Shown in pieces: positions 54,862 through 64,000 of a stretch of DNA of 64,000 bases; the stretch's first letter is position 1, and each line of letters opens with the position of its first letter. A program made the position numbers and the translations under genes. The notes beneath the pieces were generated by a model. It had not been told where the DNA came from. It saw only the letters and a list, made by a program, of their open reading frames with translations, and ran no database searches. Source of the stretch: Atrina japonica (Eukaryota; Mollusca; Bivalvia; Pterioida; Pinnidae); assembly GCA_030159075.1 (NCBI GenBank), contig BROG01000046.1, forward strand, positions 1,807,001-1,871,000. The letters run 5' to 3'.

Positions 54862-56330
54862 TAAAAAGTGCTCACAATCAGTCAGTCCTTGGAAAAGGCA
54901 TGTTTTTCTTGTTCAGATGTAAGTGAAAGAATGCAATTATTCAATACAAAGAAAAGAGAGGGAAATTCAATAACCAATGGAAAAAGTTGCTTTGAACACA
55001 TTGCCTTTTCCCTTTGTTCTGCTAGATGTTTTGTGTTTGAAAAAATTACCGTTAAAATTAGGGGTCATACTCAACAATTGATTGAATTTGTTAACATCTT
55101 CTATATCAGTGTTATTACAAGACCAACGTTCATTTACTCGCATAGCACCCCCTTTACAAAAAATAACAATTTTTGTTTTGTCGGTATTTATCACTAGGTT
55201 TCATGTATTTGTCTATAATAAAAGAGCATCAAGTAATTTTTGCAAACCAGAGGTGTGTCAGCAATCAGAACCATATCAACTGCATACAGCAACAGGGATA
55301 TATTAACTAACTGAATTTCAATGGATGGGCAATTCTGTGATATAGAATGTTATTCACAGTAATCAATATACTTACTGAAAAGTATCGGCGACAATATTTC
55401 ACTTTCTAATAAACCAGAATGACTAGAAAAGTAATCAGACAAATATTCTTTGTACTTCAAACAAGACTTAATATTCGTATACAAATACTTAATGATCCGT
55501 AACATTTTACCCTGTATCCCTTGCTTGAATAACTTAGACTACAACATCTATCTATATAGCCGAATGCTATTTATAACCTATAAAACAACAATATAATAGT
55601 TTTCTGTTACAAAAATTACCATTGATTAATGCTTGAAGACAAAAAAATAGCATCTATAGTCGACATGTTTTGTCGAAATCCAAATTGTTCATCAGTTAAC
55701 ATATTATTTGCGCTGTCCCACTGCAACAGTCGTTGATACAACACAGAAGTAAAAAGTTTTCCCATAAAACTTACAATAGTGATTTTTCTATAATTAACAG
55801 GATCATTAGGTACACTTGTACAATATTACCGTTTGACATGACTGCCTAAAAATGCACCATTGAAAATAGAAATAAACAATTGACATAAACATGTTGTTAA
55901 AGTATCTCATATATTGTCGTTTGAGTTTAGCTTCTGGTCGTTTATAGTTAAGTTTCTTATCAACGAATATTTTGTGGTTTGCATTTAAATTTATTCAATG
56001 CAGTAGCGTACTCAGTGTATTTAAGTTTACACGCTTCATTAACCCAAGGTTTGTCAACATATGTTTTTCCTTTTTTTATCCGTAGAATTATGACGAATAA
56101 TATCTTCATTAACATCACAAAAAGGTAAAACTAAATCACGAAAAATAGCACAGAAACTGATAATACAATTATGAGCATCGTTTTGTGTATATATGGCTAA
56201 ATCAACAAACTGTTTTTAAAAAATCGACGTTATTACATATATAATATCTCTCGTCCTTTCTTATTTTCATTTAACAGACCTTAAACGGGCTCTTTATTTA
56301 CAACAACGTGCGAAGTCCCAGAGGCTGAAT
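54862..56330 (-). mobile_element. LINE, long degenerate copy (endonuclease end to RT)
   Basis: Minus-strand order: a degraded endonuclease end (56300-56220), a linker reading KPWVNEACKLKYTEYATALN (about 56060-55990), RT start VNYRKITIVSFMGKLFTSVL (about 55800), GIQGKMLRIIKYLYTNIKSC (about 55520), SGLLESEILSPILFS (about 55400), the catalytic box reading LLYAVDMVLIADT with V in place of the first Asp of YADD (about 55290), and NTDKTKIVIFCKGG (about 55190). Frameshifts and the lost Asp make it inactive. Confidence 0.83.
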
Positions 56331-56386
56331 GATACTCACGGACACTCACCTGTACCTCTGTGTATACCGTGTCTACAACCATTTCA

Positions 56387-56802
56387 ACAAAAATAACCAT
56401 CTGTGCCTCGAGTGATGTTTTCTGCAACATAGAAACAGCAATAAACTGATAATGGTTAGTTCATCCATGATAAATCCAAAAGTTATTCCATTTATACAGA
56501 CATCAAGCACATTCCAAAACAAAAACAAAGCGATCTGCTTTCTACTGTCATCGGCCACTGAGCCATTTTTCTTATTCCGGTTTTATTCGGAATACCTCGC
56601 TGTTTACCGGAAGAAAAAATATGGCTAAATGGCCAACTGATAATAGGAACAAATCGCTTTGTTTTTGTTTTTGAAGGAGTTTGATAATTATTGTAATGTA
56701 ATAACTTTTGAATTTATAATTGATGGATTAACCATTACTCTGATTGATGCTGTTTGTACGTAGCAGAAACTTCACTCGAGGTACAGATGGTTATTTTTGT
56801 TT
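56387..56802. repeat. Large palindrome, about 200-bp arms
   Basis: The left arm from AACAAAAATAACCATCTGTG and the right arm ending CACAGATGGTTATTTTTGTT-like sequence pair along nearly their whole length at roughly 80% identity, with the centre near 56590 (CCGGTTTTATTCGG). A short frame on each arm starts near the centre (MAQWPMTVESRSLCF and MAKWPTDNRNKSLCF), so the arms are inverted copies of one sequence. Confidence 0.88.
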
Positions 56803-56811
56803 AATCACAAA

Positions 56812-57995
56812 CAAGACTATTATACCGACCGTAAAATTTGAGGAACGATGACATCAAATGTGGTCTTGATATCCTTGTGTCAATAATTTATCAGTGAGTA
56901 GTTTACCTCTGTATATGAAATGTTAACATGTTGAACATGCGCTGGCATATCGGATGATTGGTAATATAAAAACTCCATATGCGGATGACTGTGGGATATC
57001 ACTACTTAAATGTGGAAAATTTACGATGGAAAAGTCGAAATCGTCGCGTTTGTCGTATAGCTTAGTTGTTCATTTCCCGTCTGTTTCTATAGAAAGTAAA
57101 ATGTCTAAGTATGAAGCGTGTGTGCTTGATTCTGTTGTATCTTTTACTTTTAGTTCGCTAGGATATAACTTATTGACATATGCATGAAAAATTGTCATTA
57201 TTAATTGACAAAACGTCGTCGATATATCTGAATGTCACATTAAAGAACATCGCTAACGTTTTCTTCTTTTGATTCAGCAGTTTCTGAAAAATGTCTGCTT
57301 CATATGAATAAAAAAACAGGTCAGCCAATAAAGGAGTACAATTGGTTTACACAGGAATGCCGAAAATTTGTTGAAAGATCATGTCTCCGAACATTACAAA
57401 TATATTGTCTATTAGAAATTCCAGCATCTTTTTATATCAACTTCAGTGTATTTATGAGTAGAATCAGAGTTGTGTTGGACAAAATAAGTATCATGATAAC
57501 CAGTCACTAGATATCTAAATTTCCGGTACTTCCTTTAATTGAAAAACAGTTCTCTGTGATGCGAAAAAGTCTCTCTTTTAATTTTTTATGTGGAAGTTTG
57601 TGTAAAGAGTAGAGGAAACATATGTATTGATACTGTGAATCTGAAAACAAATTGTGTGCCTTCAAATTTTCTAAAAGTTGTTTAGAATTTTTCCCTATCC
57701 ACATCTGATTTACACCGCTTCTGGAATGAGCAACAGTACAGTATTGGTGAGGTTTCCCCTCAACGGCTGTCAGTATCTTGGTAAGGAGTAGAGGTAAAGC
57801 TTTGGTAGAACATTTGCTGGATCCTGCTGTGTACCTCTGCTTATATAGGGTTTTGTGAAGTTATCCAATATAGGTATCCAATAAAAATATGGTAGCTTAA
57901 GATTAGTACCGGTTGTGGGTACATCAAAAGAACATAATACGGAAACGTGATTTTAAAGGATATTGTCCTTCGAAATTGAGCTACGTGTGTATGTA
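56812..57995 (-). mobile_element. RT family 1, near full-length coding remnant without tail
   Basis: Minus-strand pieces: C-terminal part (56812-57190), RT core with a damaged GIPVxTNCTPLLADLF and RYIDDVLS near 57200-57400, a middle domain reading MWIGKNSKQLLENLKAHNLF (about 57704-57645), and a degraded N-terminal part to 57995. Frameshifted throughout. Confidence 0.8.
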
Positions 57996-58785
57996 GAATG
58001 ACCAGAATTCATTTTCCAGGAATCTGTATAATTTTGCCAACCAAAGTCACAGGACCGGAGTTACTGCTAAAGGGTCTACTACATAATTGACAATAAATCC
58101 ACTCTGACCAGCATTGAATCGTTAAATGTGTTTTCTTTTTACTTGTTTGTACTCATTTAAACATTTACCTATAATTGTATTTCTTTGTAAATATGTTGTA
58201 TATATTTTCTCGCTATCCTAGTAACTATTATCTATGAGATTAAAGAATGTTAATTTCGTATCAATGAAACACATTTGAGTTGGCAAAATTGATATTTCAA
58301 AAACTGAATCATAATAGTTTTATTGAAATAAAAGATTTTCATGTGAATTAGATCACCTGGGAGATGTTTTTTATTTTAGCATAAAACCTATAAATATTTA
58401 GAAAAAAAATTGACAGCAGCAGCAATGTTAAGGACAAATTGCCTCAATCGTTGTATTTCCTTCTCAGCAGTTTTTCACATTCATTTATGGATGCAATACT
58501 AATGTTTTGTCCTTTAAACTAAAATAAAGTTTTTTCATGTTCACATAAAAAATGTTCATTTTTGGTGTCTCTGAAGGTAGAAATCTGAACATTGTCATTA
58601 TATCTTTTGGAATAGCACACTCTTTTGGTCTGTTCCTTTCTTTTGGTTTGTGTCCCGCAAATAGTTATATAGTCTATAGTACATAGAAAACACCTGTAAT
58701 TAATAAAATGGTACAGTTTTAACCTGTGGTTATGCCAATGCCAATGCAGCGAGGTCTGTTTAACATGTCATGCCTACCTTAGTAC
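57996..58785. other. Left flank of satellite
   Basis: No gene. GTGAATTAGATCACCTGGGAG near 58344 recurs as a variant near 60190, on the far side of the satellite, so a flanking sequence is repeated on both sides. Confidence 0.45.
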
Positions 58786-60075
58786 AGAAGATTCGTAGGT
58801 TTCACTTCTTATGAGCAGCGCTGAAGGAAGTATTCTAAACCCCGTGACTTTAAGATCTTATGTGGAGCGCTTGATGAAGGATACTAAAATCCCGTAACTT
58901 CCATTTCCTAGGAACAACACTTAACAAATGATCCTAGAACACCTTGACTTTTACTTCTTAAAAGAAGCGCTTGACAAATGAATCCTAAAACCGTAACGTT
59001 CACTTCTTGTGGGCAGCTCTTCCCGAAAGATTCTAAAAAACCCTTGAATTTTACTTCTTATGAGCAGCGCTTTACGAATGATCCTCAAGCCCGGATACTT
59101 TCACTTAGTATGAACAGCACTTGACAAAGGATCCTAAATCCCCGTAATATTTCGTTACTTGTGTGCAGTGTTGACAAAGGATCCTAAATCCCCGTAATTT
59201 CCCGTTACTTATGTGTAGTGTTGACAAAGGATTCTAAATCCCCGTAATATTTCGTTACTTGTGTGCAATGTTGACAAAGGATCCTAAATCCCCGTAATAT
59301 TTCGTTACTTGTGTGCACTGTTGACAAAGGATCCTAAATCCCCGTAATATTTCGTTACTTGTGTGCACTGTTGACAAAGGATCCTAAATCCCCGTAATAT
59401 TTCGTTACTTGTGTGCAGTGTTGACAAAGGATCCTAAATCCCCGTAATTTCCCGTTACTTATGTGCAGTGTTGACAAAGGATTCTAAATCCCCGTAATAT
59501 TTCGTTACTTGTGTGCAATGTTGACAAAGGATCCTAAATCCCCGTAATATTTCGTTACTTGTGTGCACTGTTGACAAAGGATCCTAAATCCCCGTAATAT
59601 TTCGTTACTTGTGTGCACTGTTGACAAAGGATCCTAAATCCCCGTAATATTTCGTTACTTGTGTGCACTGTTGACAAAGGATCCTAAATCCCCGTAATAT
59701 TTCGTTACTTGTGTGCAGTGTTGACAAAGGATCCTAAATCCCCGTAATATTTCGTTACTTGTGTGCACTGTTGACAAAGGATCCTAAATCCCCGTAATAT
59801 TTCGTTACTTGTGTGCACTGTTGACAAAGGATCCTAAATCCCCGTAATATTTCGTTACTTGTGTGCACTGTTGACAAAGGATCCTAAATCCCGGTAATTT
59901 CCCGTTACTTATGTGCAGTGCTTGACAAAGGATCTTAAATCTCCGTAATTTTCCGTTACTTATGTGCAGTGCTTGACAAAGGATCTTAAATCTCCGTAAT
60001 TTTCCGTTGCTTATGTGCAGTGCTTGACAAAGGATAGTAAATCCCCGTAACGTTCACTTCTTATGAGGAAAGATA
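58786..60075. repeat. 50-bp satellite array with higher-order repeats
   Basis: The central unit is TTGACAAAGGATCCTAAATC followed by CCCGTAATATTTCGTTACTT and GTGTGCACTG. From 59171 to 59930 the period is exactly 50 bp with near-identical units; outer units (58786-59120, 59931-60075) are diverged and of uneven length. The variant order in 59171-59420 repeats in 59421-59720, showing duplication of a 5-6-unit block. A further weak unit lies near 60235-60345. Confidence 0.96.
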
Positions 60076-60883
60076 CTAACAAGTGGCCCAAATGGACATA
60101 AATCCCTCATCTGAGCACCATCAAAACATACCAAAAGCAGACAAAAACACAGTAACTGTAGATCTCTATTGAGACCACAACAAAAATCAATGTGAATTAG
60201 ATCACGTTGGGAGATTTTTTCTTGGTATAAAACCTTATAAGCAGGATTTTTGACGAAGGATAAAAAATCTCAGTAACATTCACTTCCTAGGATCCTAAAA
60301 TCCTATGACTTTCACTTTTTATGAGCAACGCTTGACGAATAATACTTACAAGAAGCCCAGATGGACATATATCACTCTGAGCATCAGCAACACATGCCAA
60401 AAGACAAACACACAAGAAATTTGAAAACCTAACATATTCTAATACATTTGTTTTTATTTCTTTTTGTCTGTCTGGGAAATGTAAATTTCATTTATTGGCC
60501 TCTCAGGAGCTCTGTTTTCAAACACACCTTGTTTTTCTGCATTCACTCGAGATTTCTTTTCATAATGCATTTTTTAATTCCTAACATTACAATTATGCCT
60601 AGGTTATTACATTTTTTAATGTTTGGTTCATGATAAGAAGATATTTATAAAACTTTGTTTAATATTTGGAATAATTCAAATTTGCACCCTGCGAATTTAT
60701 TTTTATTATTATTTTTTTATTGTTCTTCAGTTATACAATATATAATCATTTAGACATGTAATTTACAGCTGTTTGAAGGTAGAAGAAAAATTATGAGTTT
60801 GTGTTGACACCACACACTTTCATACACCATGCATACAGACATCAAAAGTTGCTTTTATTCAAACTTATACTTAAAAGCATAGA

Positions 60884-60979
<96 letters not shown>

Positions 60980-60996
60980 GTGTGTGTGTGTGTGTG
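60884..60996. repeat. (TA)n(TG)n microsatellite
   Basis: About 45 TA units and about 10 TG units. Confidence 0.97.
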
Positions 60997-61116
60997 AATA
61001 TTGTACATGCTGTGATTATTCTATTTACTTATAGAGCAGTGATTTTTTAAATAATGTTAGCATAAATATTTTTGCTTAAAAGTAAGTATAAACCTCGTCT
61101 GGATCCGTTAATGGGT

Positions 61117-61220
<104 letters not shown>

Positions 61221-61610
61221 AATACCGTTGAATAAAACCAACTGTTTAATTGATGTTACTTGTTAACAATTGTCATAGTTTATTATAATTTTCCCGAATG
61301 CTTTTTACATACAATCAACACAGTAAAATTGCTCACCGAATAATATATGAGCTATAGAAAACCTAAAACTGTATAATCGTGCACTGTTTAACACATAGAT
61401 GATAGCATTAAACAGTAATTTCCTCCCCGATGTTCGAATAGTTTGTCCGCCAACAATTAGAATGTTCTTTGGTCAATTTCATATTAACCGATCACTGGTT
61501 GTTTCTAAATATGACGTACAAGGTAGATATTACTGTTCATGCATAATTCGAAGTATGTACAATTAGATTAAATCACATATGACCCTTTTGTGTAATGAGG
61601 TCAACTGGTC

Positions 61611-61799
61611 GAGGACCAGTGGCCGGCTAGGACCAGAAGCCGGCTATATCGCGATTATGTCTATAGTTTGTACCTTCTGTTTGAGAAAAATGTTTAAAAG
61701 CAGCTGATCAATGAAAACAAATCTCACAAATCGTGTTCTATATAGCCGAAATCATGTAATAGCCAGCTACTGGTCCTAGCCGGCTACTGGTCCCTGATC
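61611..61799. repeat. GC-rich foldback with paired 17-bp repeats
   Basis: The left end has two direct 17-bp repeats (GGACCAGTGGCCGGCTA, GGACCAGAAGCCGGCTA). The right end has two more in inverted orientation (the complement reads GGACCAGTAGCCGGCTA and GGACCAGTAGCTGGCTA). About 110 bp of AT-rich loop separates them. Confidence 0.88.
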
Positions 61800-62102
61800 G
61801 GTATGTGATTTTGTCGCATTTGTTATCTATCCCTTTCGCTTCCCTATCATGTATTTGATACTATAACCGTTTCTGTCCTTAATACTGAATCTTTTCCACA
61901 CTCTATCTGATGTTGTTTCTAATACTATATTTGTAGGTGCTTTCAATGCTAAACCCACTGCTGTTCTGGCATTGTATCTTGTATTTGACACTTTATCCGC
62001 TGTTGACTGCTACTCTATTTGATAATGTATTGTGACAATATCCGTGCATCCTTTGGGATAGGGGTATCTGAACGCTACTGTTTTTATGAAGTATTCGGAA
62101 AC

Positions 62103-62867
62103 ATACACATGGTTACTCGATTTTGTACTTGACATACAATTTGTTGGTTATACTGTACTATAATCACCGCAACTCTGATGTTATATATGATGGTGTATTC
62201 GACTTTAAACTCTCTGTTATGAATATTCTTATATTCCTATATATTTTGTGCATATGGACAGATACCACCACATATTTTTCCATAGGCCTCAATGATAATT
62301 CACAAAACTTCAGGTCAATTTTACTCCCATCTAAGTGAAATCTGGGTCAAATCAGTAAAATATGCTGAAAGATCAATATTTTATAGAACAAAATATGCAG
62401 TCAAAAGTATAGGTTGCCGTTGCATTTCTACATCTAATTTTCACTTGCCTACTACTTGGAAATATCTCTTCTCATAAATATTATAAACATAACACCAAAT
62501 TTATAATGCTCATCGTTTCTGTCAATTAGGCTTCATTAGTTGAGATGCATATCATACAAGGTCATGCAATAAATCTAAACGTATAGCAAAATCCATCTAA
62601 GAGTAAGCACTGTAAAAGTTGACTATCTCAGCTTTTGAAGAATTTGGAATTTAAAAGGCAAAAATATTTTTTTTTCATTTAATGACCATTCAGATCGCCG
62701 ACCACGTCTGGTTGTTCAAAATGTCTGAGCCCATGTTCTAAACATACATACACATGGTTACTCGATTTTGTACTTGACATACAATTTGTTGGTTATACTG
62801 TACTATAATCACCGCAACTCTGATGTTATATATGATGGTGTATTCGACTTTAAACTCTCTGTTATTC
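62103..62867 (+). repeat. 119-bp direct duplication flanking nested repeats
   Basis: 62103-62221 and 62749-62867 are identical as read (from CATACACATGGTTACTCG to CTCTCTGTTAT). Between them lies repeat X (62256-62743), itself split by a repeat W copy at about 62478-62660. Confidence 0.9.
62256..62743 (+). repeat. Repeat X copy 3 with nested repeat W
   Basis: X runs from GGACAGATACCACCACATAT to about 62477 and resumes near 62665 (TTTCATTTAATGACCATTCAG). W occupies the gap (ATATTATAAACATAACACC to AGCTTTTGAAGAATTTGGAA). W therefore inserted after X. Confidence 0.8.
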
Positions 62868-63144
62868 CTTTCATTAAATCCTATATTGTATACTGTGCTT
62901 TATTCTCATTCTTGCTGATGTTACTGTATTTGATGGTGTATACGACTCTGAACTCCCATTATTCCGTTCATTAAATTCGATATATTGTATTCTGTACTTT
63001 ATCCTCCCTCTTGCTAATGTTACAGTCTTTGATGTAATGACACGTTACCTAAGTAATGATACATGTTATATTTCATCTGAAGCTCTTTGTACGGAATCTA
63101 GTGCTATGAGTGGGTCTGCCTCTAATCTTATACTTGACATTGCA

Positions 63145-64000
63145 TTATACTGTTGTATCAAATTTTGAATCCGGAGTTTTTGTATCTGGTACTGTTTTTG
63201 TATCTGGTTTGTTATCTGACTTTATATCTGGTTTGTTATCTGACTTTGTACCTGGTTCTCTGTTTAGTGTTTTATCTGGTATTGTTTTTGTATCTGGTTT
63301 GTTATCTGACTTTATATCTGGTTTGTTACCTGAATTTGTACCTGGTTCTTTGCTTAGTGTTTTATCTGGTACTATTTTTGTATCTGGTACCTCAGTTTTT
63401 GTTGTTTTAAGTTTTTTAACCATTATTTTATCAGGTCCACTCTCTGATTTTGCACCTTGTTCTTTATTTGATGTTGTTTTCGGCAATTTATCTGGTGTTA
63501 TATTTGATACATTACCCGGTGTTTTTGATACTTTGTTTAACAAAGTACTCTTTACATTATCGGTTGTTTTGTCTGGCTTCGTATCTGAGGTCTTATTTAG
63601 AACTTTATCCGATGACGTATCACGTAAGCTCTCTATTGTGTGTACTTTATCCGATGACTTATCATGTAAGCTATCTGTTGTGTGTACTTTATCCGATGAC
63701 GTATCACGTAAGCTCTCTGTTGTGTGTACTTTATCCGATGACTTATCATGTAAGCTCTCTGTTGTGTGTACTTTATCCGATGACCTATGTGTTGCTTTAT
63801 CAGACGTTGCATGTTGAATTTTATCAGATGCGTCTGGTACTTTATCTGGTAATGTTTTTGATGTTCTATCCGGTTCTTTATCTAATGCTGCACTTGGAAC
63901 CTTATCTGAAGTTGTAGCTTGTGTTGCACCTGGTATTTTACCTGATTTTGTATCTGAGGGTGTAACTGATGGACTTGTTACTTGATCTGATGTCACCTTA
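63145..64000 (-). CDS. Possible Lys/Asp/Ser/Thr-rich repeat protein, partial
   Basis: Open on the minus strand from the right edge to a stop at 63147-63145, at least 283 codons. It is entirely hydrophilic, with (S/P)DK at almost regular spacing, four 14-residue repeats of the type SSDKVHTTESLHDK (about 63786-63607) and two 30-residue repeats with KPDIKSDNKPDTKT (90-bp DNA period, about 63200-63380). No signal peptide, membrane segment or catalytic motif; it would be intrinsically disordered. Two plus-strand frames are open over the same DNA because the repeat periods are multiples of three, so this may be a minisatellite with no protein. The upstream part lies outside the window. Confidence 0.4.
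   Translation of the reverse strand, partial: KVTSDQVTSPSVTPSDTKSGKIPGATQATTSDKVPSAALDKEPDRTSKTLPDKVPDASDKIQHATSDKATHRSSDKVHTTESLHDKSSDKVHTTESLRDTSSDKVHTTDSLHDKSSDKVHTIESLRDTSSDKVLNKTSDTKPDKTTDNVKSTLLNKVSKTPGNVSNITPDKLPKTTSNKEQGAKSESGPDKIMVKKLKTTKTEVPDTKIVPDKTLSKEPGTNSGNKPDIKSDNKPDTKTIPDKTLNREPGTKSDNKPDIKSDNKPDTKTVPDTKTPDSKFDTTV

Noticed and set aside
56373..56558. 61-codon membrane-like frame on the palindrome's left arm
   Set aside because: It starts at GTG rather than ATG in this reading, the equivalent frame on the other arm is broken, and no splice partner is visible.
58786..60075. CRISPR array from regularly spaced repeats
   Set aside because: The whole 50-bp unit is repeated with no unique spacers, and the genome is eukaryotic. 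The same applies to the 25-bp array at 10471-11566.
63110..63817. Plus-strand 235-codon hydrophobic frame in the right-edge repeat
   Set aside because: It is the shadow of the longer minus-strand frame. Both are open because the repeat period is a multiple of three, and the plus-strand version has no plausible protein features beyond the repetition.

Overview
This is a eukaryotic, AT-rich, intron-rich and very repeat-dense segment, most likely from a mollusc and probably a bivalve. The reasons are an orexin/allatotropin-type neuropeptide receptor, a glycine N-acyltransferase-like gene, a tRNA-derived SINE, a repeat at about 36.8-37.0 kb that resembles one common in molluscan genomes, and abundant (TA)n and (GA)n tracts. 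The species cannot be fixed from the window alone. No bacterial, plasmid, CRISPR or viral gene system is visible.

Two complete protein-coding genes can be assembled exon by exon. Every junction is GT-AG and every intron phase is consistent. (1) On the + strand, 15402-35330 encodes a 404-residue class A GPCR of the orexin/allatotropin receptor type in five coding exons. (2) On the - strand, 52212-43742 encodes a 281-residue glycine N-acyltransferase-like (GNAT fold) enzyme in five coding exons. The genes are convergent, with about 8.4 kb between their stop codons. A third possible coding exon (63145 to the right edge, - strand) would encode a Lys/Asp/Ser/Thr-rich repeat protein, but it may be only a minisatellite with a period that is a multiple of three.

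Layout. 0.5-4.6 kb: an old duplicated segment interrupted by a reverse transcriptase (RT) element and a pogo/Tigger-like element; its uninterrupted partner lies at 29.0-30.5 kb. 5-15 kb: microsatellites, a 25-bp tandem array, a second RT family and a 27-bp tandem repeat. 15.4-35.3 kb: the GPCR gene, with a 12-kb first intron packed with a SINE, RT fragments, hairpins and a tandem repeat. 35.4-43.7 kb: TIR elements, one partly tandem-duplicated, and a molluscan-type repeat. 43.7-52.2 kb: the acyltransferase gene with LINE and RT pieces in its introns. 52.6-58 kb: LINE and RT remnants and a 415-bp palindrome. 58.8-60.1 kb: a 50-bp satellite with higher-order structure. 61-64 kb: hairpins, a nested repeat inside a 119-bp direct duplication, and the repeat ORF.

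The most unusual element signal is a dispersed foldback family built from alternating sense and antisense copies of a short AAACCTAGTTTTTCTC-type unit. Its best copy (46614-47046) has TATGGCACGCC terminal inverted repeats and a perfect 6-bp target duplication; about eight other copies or fragments are scattered through the window. All the RT-bearing elements seen here are broken.
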